DNA of 64,000 nt. It comes from Symsagittifera roscoffensis (Eukaryota; Xenacoelomorpha; Acoela; Convolutidae). Both the position numbers and the translations under genes were made by a program. Shown here in pieces: positions 33,601 through 40,647 of this stretch. The notes below the pieces were generated by a model that saw only the letters and a list, made by a program, of their open reading frames with translations, did not search any database and was not told the origin of the DNA. How positions within the stretch are numbered: the first letter of the stretch is position 1; every line of letters begins with the position of its first letter. The stretch covers positions 50,726,938 through 50,790,937 of the forward strand of contig NC_087069.1 of the NCBI RefSeq assembly GCF_963678635.1. The letters are read 5' to 3'.

Positions 33601-34899
33601 AGCAGTTTAGATATGAAACTTAAAGTGATCTCCGGTAAGAGGTTCGGCATGGCGCCGCAGGGAAAGAAGATACAGTCGATAATCTCAGTGGCTGGACATC
33701 AGGTAATAAGAAATTTGAGTGAACCATCAGAGTTCACTTTAATGCATTTGGACACATATGCAGATTATCTGAGGCAGGTGGAGCCACGCACTGAGTCGAG
33801 AGCTGTACGAGCACTACTAACGACGGGTGGCCCTCGCATGAAGAAACTTCATGGACGCTACTTGGAGGTCTATGGGTCGTATCAAATAATGCTGAACGTG
33901 GATGGAATCAGCATCTACACCAGGACTTACATAACAACAGATGATGACCAAATGGGGCAGATCTATTTGGGTGAAGAGGAACTCAAAGTCCGCAGGATAG
34001 GCCATGACGCCATGATGGAACAAGACGCGGTACATATTGGATATGAAGCAGATGTGACAGCACACCTGCTTGACACCAACGGAACAAAAATCGGAGTCAC
34101 AGGGCTTCTGGACACAGGCGCGGTGGTGAGTGTGATGCCGATAAAGACCTGGGAAAGAATGGGCTTCACGCGGGAAGATCTGATTCCTACGAATCTCCGA
34201 CTAGCCGCTGCAAATCGAGGAGCTATCTACGTAGCCGGAAGAACACCAGTGACGGTCCTTCACATGGGAGGACGGAACTTTTGGATGAGCTTCCTGGTGG
34301 TAGAGAATCTGGACGACGCCGACCAATTCATCTTGGGCAGAGATTTTGTCAGGAACTTTGACGTGATGATTGACTTGAACAACGGTCTAATACGGATTAG
34401 AAACCCGGACCGAAAGTATGTTAAGAGACCAATTAATAGGATAATAACAGACGAAAATAAGGTACCAGTTTTTTTGGATAGAAAAGTAAAATTACAACCA
34501 GGACAAGCTGTGGTAGCAATTTTTAGAATGAGAAATTTAAATTCGTTAAGCGATAGTAAACAGGTTTGCTTAGTACCGAATCCAAATAGTCAGAGTTCGG
34601 TGATTTTAGGCCGGAGCTTCTCGGTAACGCGAAACGGACTGTGTGTCAGTGTGTTGTTGAACACACTGGACACCACGGTTTCAATCCAGCGTGGAAAGAA
34701 GCTTGGTTACGCATTGCCGATGAGGACCGACTATGAAGAGACACAAAACTTGAAGAAATATAGTGTCAAAAACTGTCCTTATCATGCCAATAAAGATAAA
34801 ATTTTAAAGAGGATTGATGAATTAAAATCTATTCATAAATTGTTTTCAATGAAATCCGAAACGGACGACGGCTTATCAAGCTGCTCGAATTTTCCATAA
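30634..34899 (+). CDS. gag-pro: Element 2 Gag-protease polyprotein
   Basis: 1,421 codons from ATG 30634. Residues 1-300 are charged and probably disordered, with a basic patch (KRGNSSRKFIPEKQRK). About 298-427 form a long coiled coil rich in Glu/Arg (ERERLREEIIRNRQEVDRSE). About 560-766 is the retrotransposon Gag capsid region (WIEVMKLHFEEEDL, FEKRRQREDETIDKFLDDLE). Two intact CCHC zinc knuckles follow at about 801 (CANCSSTDHHVSAC) and 853 (CFFCNLEGHFKSDC), for RNA packaging. After a Lys/Glu-rich helical linker comes the aspartic protease: catalytic LLDTGAVVSVMP (Asp at about 1160) and the later LGRDFVRNFDV (about 1234). The frame ends at TAA 34897-34899, and Pol continues in the same frame. 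Confidence 0.9.
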   Translation: MSLDKSRIPKRGNSSRKFIPEKQRKTMTDPFVDWIKRSRSNKRGTVSGRMVETRSQKTSEERRELLEVEVNTDHTMNDNQEVNELEGRGRRLASESTPVEQGHDFATSTGTLDREEMSELSDISTEVATTRRSPTDNTMMAGGTGKQTTSSSFSERMKNTFGNIFPFSMGGGAGNDGESQEEEDEEEQGDYGSQVSLNSSVQESEAHVGRETGTTDKFGVVTTISKEANTPGQSKDFTMRASSEPEPGENRTRGLSDALNDPETNNEKTSRQRVKARISTSTKLPGTDRVTPPLVTPLVDNGAALEKALNNIVDSLGEQNEQMSIRMSELERAVHIERERLREEIIRNRQEVDRSEKRLKERTDEHMTRNLSRMTREAEQRELRLRTDMEKLRIQQEQSLGTLDTKIDAMMERRTQAIMDRLDGLLSSKSGPKEGEPNSGGPSREPKVNFNEHQKRKTYGSTRGRGSSSGYATRDNEAWGPNNRASSTGNRRTSSERPTQGAQATGRSDSGNRGHASPRMSHVRQAGSAHGDSDCRDAPHTEPSTRCEDTQTGHSRDASAMTTAFEPLNRSLETFLTRLSRTNERSEKSRRIFKKPRCYKDESDGCIDTWIEVMKLHFEEEDLSERQECSALTSNLEGTALNCVMAKKQYQRDTAEKIFEILLNRFGSGVQGHQAMMRFEKRRQREDETIDKFLDDLEMLRRRSQPDESNRRMNLAEASKFIDGVKNDELRTMLATHYTPLSTNAPTPEELRLKSKEYLLLKPPSRSGYYKNNYGNFNNGPANQGNNWYKPRDDMDKRRSCANCSSTDHHVSACPAYKQGMKAIGFSLEDEDASELDHEDFMRGVIAKFGPSCFFCNLEGHFKSDCPQFWDAVADIKHPRHEEALSGVKASKARLLNEAEARRKDKPQELAAKKMQAVTEEARELEPATAADDFKIDYKAAAKDALNRVQQELVTKEIEQKVKLELENEKLQEQLNTFEATEFEETKTPSSLDMKLKVISGKRFGMAPQGKKIQSIISVAGHQVIRNLSEPSEFTLMHLDTYADYLRQVEPRTESRAVRALLTTGGPRMKKLHGRYLEVYGSYQIMLNVDGISIYTRTYITTDDDQMGQIYLGEEELKVRRIGHDAMMEQDAVHIGYEADVTAHLLDTNGTKIGVTGLLDTGAVVSVMPIKTWERMGFTREDLIPTNLRLAAANRGAIYVAGRTPVTVLHMGGRNFWMSFLVVENLDDADQFILGRDFVRNFDVMIDLNNGLIRIRNPDRKYVKRPINRIITDENKVPVFLDRKVKLQPGQAVVAIFRMRNLNSLSDSKQVCLVPNPNSQSSVILGRSFSVTRNGLCVSVLLNTLDTTVSIQRGKKLGYALPMRTDYEETQNLKKYSVKNCPYHANKDKILKRIDELKSIHKLFSMKSETDDGLSSCSNFP

Positions 34900-34910
34900 C
34901 GCCCCTCGTC
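34890..34910 (+). promoter_or_regulatory. Single in-frame stop separating Gag-Pro from Pol
   Basis: TTT CCA TAA CGC CCC is the context. From gag ATG 30634 to the Pol residues at 34939 is 4,305 bases, exactly 1,435 codons, so no frameshift is needed. Suppression of this one stop would give Gag-Pro-Pol. Alternatively it is a recent inactivating mutation. Confidence 0.55.
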
Positions 34911-37900
34911 ATATGAATTAGAAACTGACAAACCGGTTTTGCCAGAGATAGAACACTTAAAAGGGAAAATAGGTGAGGGGGATTTCAAAAAATTGCGGGA
35001 ACTCCTAAATCGGAACGCTGATGTATTTTCAAAACATAAGGCGGATATCGGTTTTTGTAATTTCGTCGAACACGAAATCGAACTAGAAGAAGGCGCCGTA
35101 CCCCATCGGGAAGGCGCAAGGCGAATGACGCCACAGAAATCGGAAGCGTGCCGAGCAGAAATAGAAATGTTACTTGAATACGACATGATAGAACCCTCGA
35201 AATCGCCGTGGGCTTGGGGGGTAGTAATGGCGAAAAAGAAAGGGGGGCAGCTTAGATTTTGTTGCGACTTTCGTTACTTGAACGCGGTAACGATTAAAGA
35301 TGCGTACCCGATACCGCGAATAGACGAGAGCTTATCTAAACTTGGTGATGCCAAGTTCTTCACCACATTGGACTTAGGTTCTGCCTTCTGGCAGGTCCCT
35401 CTGCGAAAGAAGGACAGGGAAAAAACTGGTTTCGCGTGCGAATCGGGGTTGTACCAGTGGAAGAGGATGCCCTTCGGCTTGTGCAATGCAACAGCAACTT
35501 TTCAAAGGCTGATGGCTCAGGCTTTGACAGGAGTGACCAAAAAGTACGGGAATCTCTTGATGTGCTACGTGGATGACGTAGTCATAGCGACACCGAGCCT
35601 AGAAGATCACATTGATCGGCTCGATGAGGTCTTCGGGTGTATGAAAAGAGCAGGCTTGAAATGCAAACCATCGAAATGTGAAATCCTTAGGGATTCGATC
35701 AAGTACCTGGGAAGAATGGTGGGCAGGCATGGTGTAAGGCCAGATCCGGAAGCAGTAGAGGCTGTGCTGACATGGAAGGCTCCGAGAACGGACACACAGC
35801 TAATGAGCTTCCTGGGGTTTGCCAATTACTACCGAGAATTCATTAAGGGATATGCGGACAAAGTGTATCCGATGCAGAAGCTGATGCGCAACAAAGGGAA
35901 GAAGTTCGAATGGAACGATGAAGCACAAGTTGCTTTCGAGAACATAAAGCGGGAACTGTGCGAAGCGCCAGTGCTAGGCATGCCTACAGAAAAGGGCATG
36001 TATGTTCTTGACACAGACGCATCGGTGGTGGCCATCTCAGGAATCTTGCATCAAGAGCAAGAATGGAACGGAAGAACAGTTCTCCGTCCCATTGCATACG
36101 GCAGCAAGGTCCTGAGTGACACAGAGATGAAATATGGCGCACCAAAAGCAGAAATGTTTGCAGTAGTCACCTTTGTGGAAAAGTACCGTGCATACTTAGG
36201 GAGCGCTCCCTTCAAGTTGCGCGTGGACAACAGGGCGTTATCCTGGTTGAAAACCTACTCGATGGATCAGAGTTATATTGGTAGATGGATAGTAAGATTG
36301 GATGGCTACCATATGATAATCGAGCATAGGATGCGCGATAAGCACCAGAATGCTGATAGCCTCAGCCAGAAAACTGAGTTCTATGAAAGATTAGAGCAGA
36401 AGCAAGCCAATCAGGCGGAAATAAAGGAGGGATTCTCGTTTCTAGACAAGGAAACTTATGAAGCGCTTCCCTTAACGAGATGGTTGGATAAGTCTGGACA
36501 TCCAATTCCAGGACATCCTGAGTTACCTGTAGAAAAAGCAGCCGAGATAAAGATCCTGTCAAAAGAGGACCCGATCCCTTTGGATTTGCTGCTGCGCTCG
36601 AACCTGGTCCAGCAAGAACTCTCTCGCATGAATATAAACAGCCTTTCATTACTGGATAAAACGGTGCAAGTTACACCACAAGTGATGCGGATGCTGGGTG
36701 GATTGTTAGAAAGAGAAGTGACCAGAGATGACCCCGAGTGGACGGCAGCAGTGGCATCGCTAACAGTCAGGGAGAAAGTAAAGATCATGCCGTCCAGACG
36801 ACAACACGAAGAGAACGAGAGGGATTGTAGGACAATAGTTCAGCAACTAGTATCCTCAATACCCCAAGAGATTTTAACCAGTACTTCTTACGGACAGAAA
36901 GAACAGGAGAGCGGCAAACAAAAGAAAACTGTCACCTTTGTGGACCGGGAGGAAGAGGGTGAAGTTGTAGAACAAAATCTGCTGCAAGACTATTTGTCCG
37001 GGGAGAAGGATAAGGAGAAAGATCAAAGATCACAAGATCAACACCCGGCACAAGAAAATTTGTCCGGGGAGTCCGAGATAGACGAGAAAATTCCTGATGA
37101 GAAACAGGACCTAGAGAACAAGGTTTTGTCCGGGGAGTTCAGATGGATGCGAAGAAAGTACAGACATGATCTGGAGGAGCGTGCAGTCTCCAGCACAACA
37201 CCCTCGACGGATGATAATTCAGAAAGCTCAAGAATGAACACCTATTCAGACAGGGATTCAACCTCAGGATCAGAACTGTCAGAACTGGCGATACACACGC
37301 TACTAGTGGAAACTCGGGCGAGATACCTAGACAGAGAAGTGTACCAGGATCCGGACAGCGATCGCTACCTGATACCGAGCGAAAGAGTCTTTGACAACGC
37401 AGCGGATGACTTGGAGACAATAGCGGTATCGAAACGTTCGATAAGCCTATTGCCGCAGAAAGCGGTAGTCAGGACTGATCTTCTGCCGTTTGAACAAGAA
37501 ACACAGCCGTTGGCGAAGATTTGGTGCGTTAAGATGGAGGAAGACACACATCAACCCAACGAGTTGAATAGTCAGATGAGGGTCATGAAGACGTACTTGA
37601 AGGCGAGATACAGACTCTCGGACCTTCTGACGGCGCAGAGAAATGATCGCATGACAAGCAACCTGAAAAGGTGGATCGAGAATGGTTCTCCGGATAAAGG
37701 GGACCTCGAGGAAGATAGTTATCGCATCCTGAGACAATACTTCATGCAGAAGGAAGGGAGATTATATTTGAACAAGGACGGGATTGTAGCTTGCAAAAGA
37801 AGAGAGGAAGACAGAGTCCTGTACAAGTATAACGCGATAATATTACCGCAACTCTATCAGACAGAACTATTATTCAGGTCACATGATCAGATGGGCCATC

Positions 37901-39624
37901 AGGGGATCGACAAGGTTTATCAGAGGATCCTGAAGCGCTTTGAGTGGCCTGGGATGAAAAAGGCATGCGAGAAATGGGTGACAGCATGTCTGTCATGCCA
38001 ACAGGTCAAGGATCCCAGGAAGTTGCGATTTCCTTTACAATCGATCGAGTCGTCTGAATTCAATGAGGTGGTGCAAATCGATCACCAAAAAATATGCATG
38101 ACAGACAATGGTTACAATCAGGTGCTGGTCATGATAGATCATTTTACGAAGTATGCAGAGGCCGTGCCCTGCATAACTGCCTCGGCGGAAGAGACATGCG
38201 ACCACCTGATCAATACATGGATAGCAAGACATGGTTGTCCGATGACGTTTCAATCGGATAATGGAACAGCTTTCGTAGGAGAGCTTACGAAAGAGCTTAT
38301 GAGACGCTCACAGGTCGCTCAAGCTCACTCCACGACATACCATCCGCAGACGAATGGCTTAGTGGAAAGGCAGAATAGGACGTTAGTGTCGATGCTGAGA
38401 GTATATTGTTCCAGGTACATGACCGATTGGGACAGATACCTTCCACAGGTGATGGGGGCATATAATAGCACGCAACACTCCACCACTGGAGTCAGTCCAC
38501 ACATGATGCTAACTGGACACGAAAAGTCTTTACCCTTAACCTTCTTCTACCCAGAATATGAGGGAAAGAAAACATCCCCACAGGTCTACGTGAGGGATGT
38601 GATCAGACGCCAACAGGAGTTGAACGACTTGTGTAGACGAAACACTCAGCAGGCACAGGCAAGGCAGAGGAAAAGATTCGACAAGAAAGCAGCTGGTGCA
38701 AAGGCTTACTCGGTGGGTGACTACGTATGGGTATTTCAGAACGTCATACCACCGAAAGGGACAAAGAAGCTTCTGAAGAAGTGGAGGGGACCCTTCATGA
38801 TTACAGAGGTGCACCAAGAGGGACGCTTTTACAGACTGAGTACTGGCCGAGCCGCCCACTACGAGAACATCAAGCCACACAATCCATCGACAGAAGACTG
38901 GTGTATACCTGCAGACATGGAAGAAGGGGATTATCTAATGATGGATCCTGCTTGTGAGGTCAATGAAAAAGGCACCAGGGAGAAGAACGATGGAAACGAA
39001 ATCGTAGAAGAAGGTACGGATATACCGCTGGACCTGGATCCAAACGAAAAGATCGAAGCGGATGATGAAACCTTACCCTACGCAGAAGAGGAATGGCAGG
39101 ATCCCGAACAGACAGAGGTTCCCAAGAACTTGGAGCCGGATCTTCCGTTCACGATGCAGACTCGTCAGAAGGACGGGACGAGACCAAGAAAGAAGTACAA
39201 TCCTTACGGTGACGACTTTATAGTGGATAGGATAGATCTAAAGAAAATAGTGGAGGAGGTAGTGGGTTTAGAGGAAATAACTGTGTCACAGGACATTGAC
39301 ATAGTCAATGATCACAACGATGAGTGGGTTGACGACTGGTCGAAACCCGAGGTAGAATTTGACGATGAGCAACAGCAGTCATATGAACAAGACCAGACGA
39401 ACCTGCGTGTCTTAGAGTGGCTGAATGAAACATCCTCGGATCCAGAGAAGACCAGCGTCACGATTCAAGACGTAGATCGTGAAAGCATGAAATACATCAA
39501 GACTGAACGAGACGATCCTTCCTGGGCTGCCCAGGAAGGACGATTACTCATTCCAGCTTCTAATCTTGACTTAATACCCGGTATGCGATCGACGGGGACG
39601 CCGATGGATATTTTTGTCCGGTGA
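34900..39624 (+). CDS. pol: Element 2 Pol: reverse transcriptase, RNase H, integrase
   Basis: Open from just after the gag TAA, with no ATG needed before RT. Counting from 34939, RT shows LRFCCDFRYLNAVT (about 105), RMPFGLCNATATFQRLM and the catalytic YVDD at 210-213. RNase H follows (VLDTDASVVAISGIL at about 357, then KAEMFAV and RVDNRAL). A 450-residue acidic linker, unusual in length, carries three LSGE repeats at 66-bp spacing. Integrase has an HHCC finger (HDQMGHQG at 982, CLSC), then D1048 (VVQIDHQ), D1107 (FQSDNGTAF) and E1143 (GLVERQN), giving a perfect D,D(35)E triad. A GPF-type C-terminal domain (KKWRGPFMITEV) and a long acidic tail end the protein. The stop TGA lies at 39622-39624, inside a splice-donor-like CCG/GTGAGT. 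Confidence 0.93.
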   Translation, partial: RPSSYELETDKPVLPEIEHLKGKIGEGDFKKLRELLNRNADVFSKHKADIGFCNFVEHEIELEEGAVPHREGARRMTPQKSEACRAEIEMLLEYDMIEPSKSPWAWGVVMAKKKGGQLRFCCDFRYLNAVTIKDAYPIPRIDESLSKLGDAKFFTTLDLGSAFWQVPLRKKDREKTGFACESGLYQWKRMPFGLCNATATFQRLMAQALTGVTKKYGNLLMCYVDDVVIATPSLEDHIDRLDEVFGCMKRAGLKCKPSKCEILRDSIKYLGRMVGRHGVRPDPEAVEAVLTWKAPRTDTQLMSFLGFANYYREFIKGYADKVYPMQKLMRNKGKKFEWNDEAQVAFENIKRELCEAPVLGMPTEKGMYVLDTDASVVAISGILHQEQEWNGRTVLRPIAYGSKVLSDTEMKYGAPKAEMFAVVTFVEKYRAYLGSAPFKLRVDNRALSWLKTYSMDQSYIGRWIVRLDGYHMIIEHRMRDKHQNADSLSQKTEFYERLEQKQANQAEIKEGFSFLDKETYEALPLTRWLDKSGHPIPGHPELPVEKAAEIKILSKEDPIPLDLLLRSNLVQQELSRMNINSLSLLDKTVQVTPQVMRMLGGLLEREVTRDDPEWTAAVASLTVREKVKIMPSRRQHEENERDCRTIVQQLVSSIPQEILTSTSYGQKEQESGKQKKTVTFVDREEEGEVVEQNLLQDYLSGEKDKEKDQRSQDQHPAQENLSGESEIDEKIPDEKQDLENKVLSGEFRWMRRKYRHDLEERAVSSTTPSTDDNSESSRMNTYSDRDSTSGSELSELAIHTLLVETRARYLDREVYQDPDSDRYLIPSERVFDNAADDLETIAVSKRSISLLPQKAVVRTDLLPFEQETQPLAKIWCVKMEEDTHQPNELNSQMRVMKTYLKARYRLSDLLTAQRNDRMTSNLKRWIENGSPDKGDLEEDSYRILRQYFMQKEGRLYLNKDGIVACKRREEDRVLYKYNAIILPQLYQTELLFRSHDQMGHQGIDKVYQRILKRFEWPGMKKACEKWVTACLSCQQVKDPRKLRFPLQSIESSEFNEVVQIDHQKICMTDNGYNQVLVMIDHFTKYAEAVPCITASAEETCDHLINTWIARHGCPMTFQSDNGTAFVGELTKELMRRSQVAQAHSTTYHPQTNGLVERQNRTLVSMLRVYCSRYMTDWDRYLPQVMGAYNSTQHSTTGVSPHMMLTGHEKSLPLTFFYPEYEGKKTSPQVYVRDVIRRQQELNDLCRRNTQQAQARQRKRFDKKAAGAKAYSVGDYVWVFQNVIPPKGTKKLLKKWRGPFMITEVHQEGRFYRLSTGRAAHYENIKPHNPSTEDWCIPADMEEGDYLMMDPACEVNEKGTREKNDGNEIVEEGTDIPLDLDPNEKIEADDETLPYAEEEWQDPEQTEVPKNLEPDLPFTMQTRQKDGTRPRKKYNPYGDDFIVDRIDLKKIVEEVVGLEEITVSQDIDIVNDHNDEWVDDWSKPEVEFDDEQQQSYEQDQTNLRVLEWLNETSSDPEKTSVTIQDVDRESMKYIKTERDDPSWAAQEGRLLIPASNLDLIPGMRSTGTPMDIFVR
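36995..37137 (+). repeat. Three 66-bp-spaced copies of TGTCCGGGGAG in the pol linker
   Basis: The exact 11-mer TGTCCGGGGAG is found at 36995-37005, 37061-37071 and 37127-37137 (period exactly 66 bp), encoding LSGE each time. Surrounding codons have diverged. The same 11-mer occurs at 50376-50386 next to the 3' LTR, and a one-mismatch version at 39615-39625 spans the pol stop. Confidence 0.8.
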
Positions 39625-39798
39625 GTGGGGGTAGGACTTACCCACACTGAAAACTTGATAATAAAAAAATTGAGAAGAGCAAGCGAAACAGGAGACTTAG
39701 AAGCAGAAACAGGCGAAGAACCTAAGAAACCTGACATAGGCAGGGTAGTTGAGTCATATTTTAACTTACCAAATGAATATTCAAGTAACAAGTACTAA
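39625..39798 (+). other. Open frame after the pol stop
   Basis: In the pol frame, 57 further codons are open after TGA (including LRRASETGDLEAETGEEP and GRVVESYFNLPNEY) up to TAA 39796-39798, overlapping the start of the macro-domain frame. Readthrough of TGA would extend Pol by this tail, and a -1 shift at its end would enter the macro frame. Confidence 0.4.
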
Positions 39799-40235
39799 CA
39801 GATAGTGATTTCATACATACAAACAGAACGTGTGCGATAGCGATCACCGCAGACATGAGTTTTAGGACAGCGCTAGCGGCAGATTTTAAGAGGGAATACA
39901 AAAACGTGGAATTCCTTTGGAAGCAAAGACCAGGGATAGGGGGCGTAGCAGCCTTACCCCCGGCGGTGTCGCAGATACCGGGAAAGTACTTATGCTTCTT
40001 GGTAACGAGGGCAACGGAGAAACAGCACGTGGACCCAGAAAATTTAGTCTTGTCTTTGACGAGGCTGAGGGACTTCCTTGTGGAAATGGACGTGAAGGAG
40101 CTTTCGCTTCCAGTGTACGATCCAAATAGAGGAAGACTGCATCCTCGGGAATTGTACGCGCTCGTACACGTGATATTCTCTGATACGAACATACAAGTGT
40201 ATCTACATAAGAAATATTACTTAAGCATAGGCTGA
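39789..40235 (+). CDS. Element 2 macro-domain (ADP-ribose-binding type) ORF
   Basis: The frame is open from 39789, the first ATG is 39855 and the end is TGA 40233-40235. The N-terminal macro signature (AIAITADMSFRTALAADFKRE, compare the usual hydrophobic-strand/N-A/D/GxGIAxxFK pattern) straddles the ATG, so a start at 39855 would cut the domain. A non-ATG or fused start is therefore likely. Next come the expected IGGVAALP, a core strand KYLCFLVTRATEKQH, the helix LVLSLTRLRDFLVEM, strand KELSLPVYDP and final HVIFSDTNIQVYLHKK. The loop that in TARG1/ALC1-like enzymes is G-rich reads DPNRGRLHP, so ADP-ribose binding is plausible but hydrolase activity is uncertain. It lies 165 bp after pol, in the -1 frame relative to it. 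Confidence 0.65.
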   Translation, partial: QVLTDSDFIHTNRTCAIAITADMSFRTALAADFKREYKNVEFLWKQRPGIGGVAALPPAVSQIPGKYLCFLVTRATEKQHVDPENLVLSLTRLRDFLVEMDVKELSLPVYDPNRGRLHPRELYALVHVIFSDTNIQVYLHKKYYLSIG

Positions 40236-40289
40236 GTGATGTGCGAGAGGGTGTTAGGCCAAAGACCAAGTTACATGTAATATGTGATA

Positions 40290-40332
40290 TGTGTGTTATG
40301 TTATGTAATGTTATGTTATGTTATGTGTTAGG
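40290..40332. repeat. TTATG pentanucleotide repeat
   Basis: TGTTATGTTATGTAATGTTATGTTATGTTATGTG lies in the gap between the macro ORF and ORF3. Confidence 0.75.
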
Positions 40333-40554
40333 TTATTAAGATCATAGGTAAGTAGGGGTTAGTGACCATGAATAACTAAATGACGATTTAGGGAATAGAT
40401 CCAAAGTTTGGACTGTCCAATCTTAGGTCGTATTCCAAAATTTTAGAAACCAATTGATTTTAATAAATTTTAGGATAAATATCTTTTTATCTGAACTGTC
40501 TTTAAGCAAATTTTAACGATGTATGTTAAGGTGAAATTGACAAGTGTGACATTC

Positions 40555-40571
40555 GTGATTTATTTTCTAGA
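40555..40571 (+). promoter_or_regulatory. Probable 3' splice site for ORF3 mRNA
   Basis: GTGATTTATTTTCTAG followed by ATC, with the AG at 40569-40570, is a strong AT-rich/TTTTCTAG-type acceptor 78 bases before the ORF3 ATG. It is the expected arrangement for a subgenomic spliced mRNA. The donor is not identified. GTGAGT at the pol stop (39621) or a leader site are candidates. Confidence 0.5.
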
Positions 40572-40647
40572 TCCTGATTGATCATTTAAATTACTCACTT
40601 GAGTCAAGTTATCAAATCGAATCAAATCAAATTTGGAAAGAACAAGT

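Noticed and set aside
39615-39802. Intron joining pol directly to the macro frame (GTGAGT at 39621 to ACAG at 39801)
   Set aside because: The phases do not match: joining would give an immediate stop, and the acceptor lacks a U-rich tract.
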